A stretch of 13,252 bases of DNA from Parelusimicrobium sp031549165 (GTDB lineage: Bacteria; Elusimicrobiota; Elusimicrobia; Elusimicrobiales; Elusimicrobiaceae), in NCBI GenBank assembly GCA_031549165.1, contig JAVBQE010000147.1:1-13252 (forward strand), in the 5' to 3' direction. Positions within the stretch are counted from its first letter, which is position 1. Every line of letters starts with the position of its first letter. Both the position numbers and the translations under genes were made by a program. Shown here one piece after another: positions 5,235-12,069 of this stretch. The notes beneath the pieces were generated by a model, which saw only the letters and a program-made list of their open reading frames with translations, was not told the DNA's origin and ran no database searches.

Positions 5235-8200
5235 TTATTGCTTATACTTCTCAAGCACTTCCGGATTCTGCAGTAGAAAATTGATGCTGTCCTCAGTCTC
5301 TTTATACGCCTGCTTCATGGCGGCAATATCGGAGCCGTTAATATCGGGCATCATGCTCTGCTTAATCTGCGCGTCAAAATTCTTAAACATCTCATAAATA
5401 GTTATTAAGCTTAAATTTGCGCTTACACCTTTTACAGTGTGCGCCTTAAGAGAGGCGGCGGCCATGTCTTTCTTCTCCACGGCGGCCAAAAACTCGTCTA
5501 CCAAACCGTTGCTTATAAAGCTGCCCAGCAAACGTGTGTAAAGCTTAGTATTGTTATTTAATATTTTAAGGCCGTTTTTTAAATCTATGCCTTTTAATTC
5601 TGATTCATTATTCATTGTTGTGGTCCTCTTTGGTTTTTCGGTTTTTAAATTCTCTCGGGGCAGAGATGCAGCCAAATAGTCTGAAAGTACGGCAAACAAC
5701 TTCTTCTCGTCTATAGGCTTAGTAAGATGCCCGTTCATGCCGGCGCTGAGTGCCGCGTCCGCGTCTTCTTTAAACGCATTAGCCGTAAGTGCGATTATAG
5801 GAATTTCCTTTGCGCGCACAAGGCCGCTGTCCCTTATGGCGCGCGTGGCACTGTAGCCGTCAAGCACAGGCATCTGCACGTCCATTAATATAACGTCGTA
5901 GGCGGCAGGGTCCTTCTTAAATAAATCAACCGCCCTCTGTCCGTCTTCTGCCATTGTTATTTTAATTTTGCTAGACGCAAGAACGCTTGCTAAAATATCT
6001 CTGTTAATTTCCATGTCTTCAGCTATTAACAGACTTTTGGTAGCATATTCCCCCGCCACGAGCGCTTTGGCGCTGGTTTTTGTTACGCCGCGTTTACCCA
6101 TAATTTCGTTTATTACATCTATAATAGAAGACGGGAAAATCGGCTTTGATAAGAAGCGCCGTATGCCCAAAGCATCCGCCTCTTTGGCAATTTTGTCCAT
6201 CTCATACATAGACATCATAATGATGACCGCATTATCATTACGAAGCGCCTTTATCTGTCTGGTAGTCTCAAGGCCGTCAATTCCTTCCATGCGGTAATCC
6301 ATAAATATAATGCGAAAAGGCTTCCCCTCTTTAACGCCGTCTCTTACAAGCTCAAGGGCTTTATAGCCGTCGGCGGCGGTTTTGTGCTGGATGTGGTGGG
6401 CGCTTAAAATCTCGCTCATATACTGGCGGATTTCAGTGCTGTCGTCCACAATAAGCACTTTTAAATTTTTGCTGTCAAAAGGCACGGGCGTGCCGGTAAG
6501 AGTTTGAGTATTTTCAGAGACATCAAAAAATACATTGAATGTAAACTTGCTTCCTCGGTTAAGCTCGCTATCCACCTGTATGTCCCCGCCCATTTTGTGC
6601 ACTATCTTCTGAGAAATGGCAAGGCCCAGGCCCGTGCCGCCAAAGCGTTTGGTAATAGTATTGTCGGCCTGCTCAAAAGCCCGAAAGAGGTTCTTAAGCT
6701 GGTCCTTACTCATGCCTATGCCGCTGTCGGTAATTACAAACTCCAGCTCCAGCGTGCCGCCCTGTATGCCTTTTACTGTAACGTCAAGGCTTACTTTTCC
6801 GTGGTCCGGCGTAAACTTAATGGCGTTGGAAAGCAGGTTTAAGAGCACCTGGGACAGGCGCATGCTGTCGCCGTACATTTCACGCGGCACGTCGTCTGCT
6901 ATTTTTACAAAAAGGTCCTGCTGTTTTTCGTCCGAGCGCACTACCACTACGCTTATTACGTCGGCCAGCACGGTTTCTAAATCAAAGGAGTCTTTAACAA
7001 GTTCTAAGCGGCCTGCGTCTATTTTGGAAATGTCCAGAATGTCGTTTATAATATTTAAAAGATGCGAGGAAGACGCTTCCACCTTGTCTAAACAGGTTTT
7101 AATTTTTTTAATATCCTGCGTGCCTTTGGCTATTTTAGTCATGCCGATAATGGCGTTCATCGGCGTGCGTATTTCGTGGCTCATATTGGCTAAAAACTGG
7201 CTCTTTGCTTTAGCCGCGTCTTCTGCCGCTTCTTTAGCCAGCATTACTTCGGCCTGTAACTCATAGCGTTTGGTAACATCGCTTATAATGGCTGCTGCGC
7301 CGTTTACGCGGCCGTGTTCGTCTTTTACGGGGAAAAAATTATGTTCAAAAATATGCCCATTCTTATCGTTACATTCAAATATAACGGCCTTTTGCGTTTT
7401 AAGCACTTCGTCTATTTTGCTAACGAGGGTGTTTGTTTCTTTTTCACTAAAAAACATACACGGCACAAGCTCATTCAACTTTATGTTATTTTTATCAATA
7501 TTAAATATTTTGCAGAACGCGTCATTAATGTAAATGGGACGGCCCGCTTTATCAATGAGTATAATGCCGTTCTTTGAAAAACGCGTGACGGCGGACTGGC
7601 GGGCAAGCTCGTCCTCAATGGTCTTACGCTCGGTGATTTCTATATACGCTTCAATAACCGTTTCCACGCCGTTGGCCCAGGTTAGCGGGGCTAAGTAACA
7701 TTCAAACCATTTATTCAGTTCTTTGTTATATAAAGTGCCTTTACCTTGCAATATTCTGGACGTTGCATACTGCTCAAAAGAGGAGGCCTCCTTATCCCAC
7801 AGTTCGTCCCATTTAACGTCTACAAGGTCTCCCAAATCTTCTTTTATTTTTTTGTTGGCGAAAAGCAGCTCTCCGTCTTTGGCGCTTGTCAGCCTTATGC
7901 CTATGCCACATTTGTTGAGGATATCATACGTCCTCTCCTGGTCCTCTTTAATGGCGCGAAGCATCGGGCGGATAAGGAAATAAAAACCTAAAAATACCAG
8001 AATAAAGCCCGCAAACAACAGCCCCGCCGAGGAAAATGAGAAAAACCCAAGCATCGTGGAAAGCGGCATGCGCGCGCGCACACCGAAGCTGCGGCCTTCA
8101 AGCTCAAAAGTTTTATATGTGCTGCCGGCAAGCCTGCCGTGGCGGTCTTTGCTAAAAACGGTTAACACGCTGCCGTGCGCTTTTGCTATAAGCGTTTCTT

Positions 8201-8594
8201 TAAAAGCGGTGTTGGTAATTAAATCATACGGCGGCGCTTTAAGCAGCTCAGGGTTGGAGGTATAGATAATTCTGCCGTCCGTCGCGCCCATTATATAGAA
8301 AATACCTTCCGTCTTTAAGTCCAGGCGGGAAACGGGGTTGAGCCTAAAGTCTGTTCTTATAGTATTAATCGCCTTGTCCAGGCTGCCCTGTTCTATGATA
8401 TTTTTTCTAAGGATGTCTTCAAAAAAGTAAGCTTCGGATGTAACAAGGAAGTTAAGGTACTGCTTTGCTATGGAATAGGAGTTTACAAACACCGCAAAAA
8501 ATACTGCACAAATACCTGCAAGAAGAATGAGGGCTATCTTCTTAATGCCTATTTTCTTTAAAAAGTATTGCAAATCTCTGGCGGCCTTAGTCAT
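5235..8594 (-). CDS. Hybrid sensor histidine kinase (PAS, HisKA, HATPase, two REC, HPt)
   Basis: This is a 1119-residue membrane-bound phosphorelay kinase. TM1 is about 19-40, an extracytoplasmic sensor region about 41-178, and TM2 about 180-208. PAS-like modules lie at about 222-322 and 330-445. The HisKA box S-H-E-I-R-T-P-M-N has phospho-His473. The ATPase has an N box near Asn590, D-S-G-I-G at 623-627 and G-G-T-G-L-G-L at 652-658. Receiver 1 (about 711-830) has Asp717/718, phospho-Asp766 and Lys817. Receiver 2 (about 853-975) has Glu859/Asp860, phospho-Asp905 and Lys959. The C-terminal HPt domain has A-H-T-V-K-G with His1052. All catalytic residues are present, so a full His-Asp-His relay is predicted; the final partner could be the receiver of the HD-GYP protein encoded just upstream. 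The signal is unknown. The ATG at 8592-8594 has only a weak AAAG ribosome site. Confidence 0.92.
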   Translation of the reverse strand: MTKAARDLQYFLKKIGIKKIALILLAGICAVFFAVFVNSYSIAKQYLNFLVTSEAYFFEDILRKNIIEQGSLDKAINTIRTDFRLNPVSRLDLKTEGIFYIMGATDGRIIYTSNPELLKAPPYDLITNTAFKETLIAKAHGSVLTVFSKDRHGRLAGSTYKTFELEGRSFGVRARMPLSTMLGFFSFSSAGLLFAGFILVFLGFYFLIRPMLRAIKEDQERTYDILNKCGIGIRLTSAKDGELLFANKKIKEDLGDLVDVKWDELWDKEASSFEQYATSRILQGKGTLYNKELNKWFECYLAPLTWANGVETVIEAYIEITERKTIEDELARQSAVTRFSKNGIILIDKAGRPIYINDAFCKIFNIDKNNIKLNELVPCMFFSEKETNTLVSKIDEVLKTQKAVIFECNDKNGHIFEHNFFPVKDEHGRVNGAAAIISDVTKRYELQAEVMLAKEAAEDAAKAKSQFLANMSHEIRTPMNAIIGMTKIAKGTQDIKKIKTCLDKVEASSSHLLNIINDILDISKIDAGRLELVKDSFDLETVLADVISVVVVRSDEKQQDLFVKIADDVPREMYGDSMRLSQVLLNLLSNAIKFTPDHGKVSLDVTVKGIQGGTLELEFVITDSGIGMSKDQLKNLFRAFEQADNTITKRFGGTGLGLAISQKIVHKMGGDIQVDSELNRGSKFTFNVFFDVSENTQTLTGTPVPFDSKNLKVLIVDDSTEIRQYMSEILSAHHIQHKTAADGYKALELVRDGVKEGKPFRIIFMDYRMEGIDGLETTRQIKALRNDNAVIIMMSMYEMDKIAKEADALGIRRFLSKPIFPSSIIDVINEIMGKRGVTKTSAKALVAGEYATKSLLIAEDMEINRDILASVLASSKIKITMAEDGQRAVDLFKKDPAAYDVILMDVQMPVLDGYSATRAIRDSGLVRAKEIPIIALTANAFKEDADAALSAGMNGHLTKPIDEKKLFAVLSDYLAASLPRENLKTEKPKRTTTMNNESELKGIDLKNGLKILNNNTKLYTRLLGSFISNGLVDEFLAAVEKKDMAAASLKAHTVKGVSANLSLITIYEMFKNFDAQIKQSMMPDINGSDIAAMKQAYKETEDSINFLLQNPEVLEKYKQ

Positions 8595-8618
8595 ATATCT
8601 TTATAAGAAAAATAAGCC

Positions 8619-8639
8619 CCCGCGGCGCAAAACCGCGGG
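8619..8639. terminator. Hairpin between HD-GYP and kinase genes
   Basis: CCCGCGG (8619-8625) pairs with CCGCGGG (8633-8639). In the minus direction it is followed shortly by TTATTTTTC. It lies in the 59-base gap after the HD-GYP gene, and may be a partial terminator that lowers kinase expression relative to HD-GYP, or an mRNA-stabilising stem. Confidence 0.5.
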
Positions 8640-8653
8640 AGCATAGATATTTT

Positions 8654-9712
<1,059 letters not shown>

Positions 9713-9765
9713 AAGCTCCTCTGTATGCGGTACGCGCTGTGCATATATATGTATATATTACTGAT

Positions 9766-9774
9766 ATTTTAGCA
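9766..9774 (-). promoter_or_regulatory. Candidate extended -10 promoter for the HD-GYP/kinase operon
   Basis: On the minus strand TG-C-TAAAAT (9774 to 9766) is a good extended -10, about 55 bases before the HD-GYP start. The -35 position (TTCCTA near 9789-9794) is poor. The region between it and the gene is rich in alternating TATATA. Confidence 0.35.
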
Positions 9775-9847
9775 CATATCATAGGTTTTAGGAATATTTT
9801 GGCCGGCTTTTTAATTATTAGGGCTACTAATACTAAAGGGTTAGTTT

Positions 9848-9875
9848 TTGTTTTTAGGCTGATTTTTATTATAAT
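9848..9875 (+). promoter_or_regulatory. Promoter of tRNA-Gly
   Basis: A perfect TATAAT -10 occurs at 9870-9875, with TTGTTT at 9848-9853 as -35 (16-base spacing). The predicted start lies a few bases before the tRNA 5' end at 9888. Confidence 0.65.
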
Positions 9876-9887
9876 ATATAAATAAAT

Positions 9888-9958
9888 GCGGGCGTGGTTC
9901 AATGGTAGAACGAGAGCTTCCCAAGCTCCAGACGAGGGTTCGATTCCCTTCGCCCGCT
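9888..9958 (+). tRNA. tRNA-Gly (anticodon CCC)
   Basis: This is a full cloverleaf. Acceptor GCGGGCG (9888-9894) pairs with CGCCCGC (9951-9957); the D-stem is GTTC/GAAC; the anticodon loop TTCCCAA has anticodon CCC at 9920-9922; the T-arm is GAGGG-TTCGATT-CCCTT; the discriminator is T at 9958. The sequence is nearly that of E. coli tRNA-Gly(CCC). The 3' CCA is not encoded. It decodes GGG glycine codons. Confidence 0.96.
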
Positions 9959-10063
9959 TGTTTTTACGTGATTTTGCATTTTTCACTCCGCTCGGACATA
10001 CGGCCCTTCGGGCGCTCACGATGTACCTCGCTGCGTGAGAAAATGCAAACTGACGTAAAAACA
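9959..10063. repeat. Nested palindromic repeat abutting the tRNA gene
   Basis: The outer arms TGTTTTTACGT (9959-9969) and ACGTAAAAACA (10053-10063) are a perfect 11-bp match. Inside them are imperfect arms TTTTGCATTTTTCAC (9972-9986) and GTGAGAAAATGCAAA (10035-10049), and an inner GC-rich core with a CGGCCCTTCGGGCG hairpin. The element starts directly after the tRNA 3' end. In the plus direction it may help end tRNA transcription. It shares the GCATTTT...AAAATGC inner boundary with the repeat at 5044-5133. Confidence 0.75.
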
Positions 10064-10101
10064 CGATTTTGGGATGCTATTTTATTCTTAGGGAGCGGAA
10101 A

Positions 10102-10725
10102 ATGTCTGAAGAGAATTTTTTGGAAACCACTAAAAGTAAGGACTTTTGGCTGTTCTTTATTTTTGCAGATATTGTTGCGCTTTCTTTTTTCGGCTTTCTG
10201 CTTTTCGGTTCTATAAACGATAAGTTCTTTAATGAAGAGCCGGACGTAACTGTTGCCTCCGCCCCCGCGCAGCCCCAGCATGAAATTGCCCCTTTACCGC
10301 AACCCACAATTCAACCGGTAGAAGAAGTAAGCGTGCCTAAACCGGCCGACGCGCCCAAAGCGCAGCCGCAGCAGGTGAGTACCCCCAGCCCGGTGGAAAC
10401 CTTAATCTCTTCTCCTAAAGAAGAGGAAGAGCCTGTTATCATGCCGGACAATAAGGAGCAGAAGCAAAGCGTTTTTATTGAAGCCAACACTTCCAAAACC
10501 CGCAAAGTAACTTTCAAGTATTACGGCGAAGCAAAAAGGGTAGAAATCGTCAGCGGTTTCACAATGGCAAAGCCTTTACCGCTAAAGAAAAAAGGCGGCG
10601 AATGGGAAGGTACCTTCGTCATTTACCCCGGCGAATATAAATATTTATTAGTAGTAGACGGCGTGCAAACTCTGGACCCCTACGCCCCTAAAAAAGACGG
10701 CCGCTCTTTCGTATCAATAAAATAA
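10102..10725 (+). CDS. Membrane-anchored protein with C-terminal CBM48/AMPK-type glycogen-binding domain
   Basis: This 207-residue protein has one N-terminal transmembrane helix (about 15-37, D-F-W-L-F-F-I-F-A-D-I-V-A-L-S-F-F-G-F-L-L-F-G). A Pro/Ala/Glu-rich linker follows (about 45-120), then a beta-rich domain (about 133-205): R-K-V-T-F-K-Y-Y-G-E-A-K-R-V-E-I-V-S-G-F, then G-E-W-E-G-T-F and P-G-E-Y-K-Y-L-L-V-V-D-G with a D-P-Y-A-P tail. That order is characteristic of the CBM48 / AMPK glycogen-binding fold; the first Trp of the usual sugar platform is not evident. The domain would lie outside the cytoplasmic membrane if the helix is a signal anchor. I chose ATG 10102, 6 bases after GGGAG. 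Its stop overlaps the AAGGAG of the pilin gene, whose ATG comes 9 bases later, so the two are very likely one operon. The role is unknown. Confidence 0.75.
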   Translation: MSEENFLETTKSKDFWLFFIFADIVALSFFGFLLFGSINDKFFNEEPDVTVASAPAQPQHEIAPLPQPTIQPVEEVSVPKPADAPKAQPQQVSTPSPVETLISSPKEEEEPVIMPDNKEQKQSVFIEANTSKTRKVTFKYYGEAKRVEIVSGFTMAKPLPLKKKGGEWEGTFVIYPGEYKYLLVVDGVQTLDPYAPKKDGRSFVSIK

Positions 10726-10734
10726 AGGAGACTT

Positions 10735-11315
10735 ATGAAAATATCAAAAACTACACTGTATACCCCCCCCCCCCTCGTGCTAAAGGTTTTACTTTAATAG
10801 AGCTTTTAGTAGTTGTTCTCATCATCGGCATACTCGCTGCAGTAGCGCTTCCGCAATACCGTTTTGCAGTAGAAAAGGCCTATGCGTCAGAAGCAATAGC
10901 AAATGTAGGAGCAATAAAAAGAGCAATAAACATATATTGGATGGATAATGGTTCATGCCCGCCATCTATAGATGACATGCCTATAGACATCCCCCATTCA
11001 TCCACCGGCGTAGCTTATAACGGGTCCAAGAGTATAAACACAGCTACCTTTACTTACTATACCTCCGGAGATTGCAACATAACTGTCCAAAGATATACTG
11101 ACGATTCCTCAAGGAGATATGATATGTTTGGCACTCCCACAAAAGAAATGGGCTGGTGGGCATTTACTCCAGCAAATGTTGATGCCTTTGCAGATAAAAT
11201 AATATGCCAGACATACCCCACAAGGTCGCTCACTGAAAAAATCTGTGCATCTTTAGGAACAAATCCGACTCCATGTATATGGAATTCCACCAGAAACTGC
11301 TACTTTGTAAAATAA
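10735..11315 (+). CDS. Type IV prepilin (pilin 2), phase-variable, OFF in this assembly
   Basis: ATG 10735 has AAGGAG 4 bases upstream and starts a leader M-K-I-S-K-T-T-L-Y-T followed by a C12 tract. As assembled this frame stops at 10795-10797 after 20 codons. The pilin body is in another frame from 10776: R-A-K-G-F-T-L-I-E-L-L-V-V-V-L-I-I-G-I-L, then A-A-V-A-L-P-Q-Y, with a body to TAA 11313-11315. With 13 C's (or 10) both parts join to 193 residues, with the leader ending R-A-K-G and cleavage G|FTLIE, the prepilin peptidase consensus with Glu5. With 11 C's a stop comes right after the tract (S-C-stop). The body has four cysteines. The only uninterrupted open frame with a start codon in the body begins at 10941, past the helix, so automated annotation would miss the pilin signature. 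A strong terminator follows. Confidence 0.85.
10763..10774 (+). repeat. C12 tract inside the pilin 2 leader (phase-variation switch)
   Basis: These 12 consecutive cytosines encode the Pro run of the prepilin leader, 11 bases before the processing-site Gly codon. The length modulo 3 decides whether ATG 10735 reads into the pilin body: 10 or 13 ON, 11 or 12 OFF. Because the Pro run sits before the cleavage site, ON variants of different length give the same mature protein. Confidence 0.85.
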
Positions 11316-11346
11316 AAAAAGGCCGCCCCTAAGGGCGGCCTTTTTT
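11313..11346. terminator. Bidirectional rho-independent terminator
   Basis: GGCCGCCC (11321-11328) pairs perfectly with GGGCGGCC (11333-11340) around CTAA. There is an A-run before it and TTTTTT at 11341-11346. It serves the pilin operon on plus and the convergent beta-barrel gene on minus. Confidence 0.93.
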
Positions 11347-11353
11347 GTTTATG

Positions 11354-11968
11354 TTAAAATCTCATGCCCAGTTTAACCATGGCGTTGAATGAGGAGAACT
11401 TATCATTGTCGCTGCCAAATTTGGCATCATCGTTGATGAATATCTGCGAGTATCTGCCCTCCACGCCGAGCGTCCAAATATCGCTTAAGTCAAACTCCAC
11501 GCCTAAACCTGCGGTAAGCGAAGGCGCGGTGGTGTTGGCGCTCTCGCCGTCCACTTCAGTCCTAAAATAGTTAAGGCCCGCGCCGAAGGGGATGTACACT
11601 CTCGTCGGCTGGGACGGGAAGAAGTTGATTCTCGCCAGCACGCTGCCGTTGAAGACGTTGGACTTAGCCTCGCTGTCGCCCAGCGCGTCAGAGATAGTTT
11701 GGCCGGGGTAGGAGGAATATCCTAAGTCAAAACCTAAGGCGAAGACGGGCGTAATGTTTCTGATAAACTCTACGCCGAATATGGGGCCGGTTTTGCCGGC
11801 GGGGTTTTTATCAAGCTCGGGTCCGCCCCAGGTCCAGTCGGTAGTGGGACTGCTCATACCGCCGTAAATGCCAAAGCGGGTAGAGCCCGCGTCTAAACCA
11901 TAGTCAATGCCCGCGTAAGAGCTGCCCGCAAGCAACATAACAACTGCCAGTGCCAATAACTTTTTCAT
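11354..11968 (-). CDS. Outer-membrane beta-barrel protein
   Basis: This 204-residue protein has a Sec signal peptide M-K-K-L-L-A-L-A-V-V-M-L-L-A-G-S-S-Y-A (cleavage after Ala19). Alternating amphipathic strands follow, such as F-G-I-Y-G-G-M, F-A-L-G-F-D-L-G-Y, N-G-S-V-L-A-R-I-N-F-F, R-V-Y-I-P-F-G-A-G-L-N-Y-F and W-T-L-G-V-E-G-R-Y-S. The C-terminus K-L-G-M-R-F ends in Phe, as expected for Bam-dependent insertion. It looks like an 8-stranded barrel of the OmpA/OmpW-like (OMP_b-brl) kind; no periplasmic peptidoglycan-binding domain is present. GGAG lies 8 bases before ATG 11968. It supports a Gram-negative envelope. The transport or binding role is not visible. Confidence 0.82.
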   Translation of the reverse strand: MKKLLALAVVMLLAGSSYAGIDYGLDAGSTRFGIYGGMSSPTTDWTWGGPELDKNPAGKTGPIFGVEFIRNITPVFALGFDLGYSSYPGQTISDALGDSEAKSNVFNGSVLARINFFPSQPTRVYIPFGAGLNYFRTEVDGESANTTAPSLTAGLGVEFDLSDIWTLGVEGRYSQIFINDDAKFGSDNDKFSSFNAMVKLGMRF

Positions 11969-11987
11969 TTATATTCTCCATATATAT

Positions 11988-12069
11988 CTGTCATTCTGAG
12001 CCGAAGGCGAAGAATCTTGTAGTAAGTTTAAATTTACACACATATCCTTCGTTACATTCAGGATGACAG
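11988..12069. repeat. TGTCATTCTGA-type interspersed repeat with inverted ends
   Basis: The ends CTGTCATTCTGA (11988-11999) and TCAGGATGACAG (12058-12069) are inverted repeats with one mismatch. Next to the left end is GCCGAAGGCGAAGAATCTT. This matches a type of small repeat (TCATTCTGAG...GAAGAATCT) seen in many bacterial genomes. Its right end contains the hypF stop codon and last codons; the left end lies upstream of the beta-barrel gene. Confidence 0.65.

Noticed and set aside
6616..7266. Plus-strand open frame of 216 codons opposite the histidine kinase
   Set aside because: It is fully antisense to the HisKA/HATPase region, which has intact motifs; Ser/Leu-rich composition typical of a shadow frame.
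10941..11315. Separate small gene starting at ATG 10941
   Set aside because: This is only the C-terminal part of pilin 2; the same frame carries the intact pilin helix upstream back to 10776, so the apparent start results from the frame break at the C tract.
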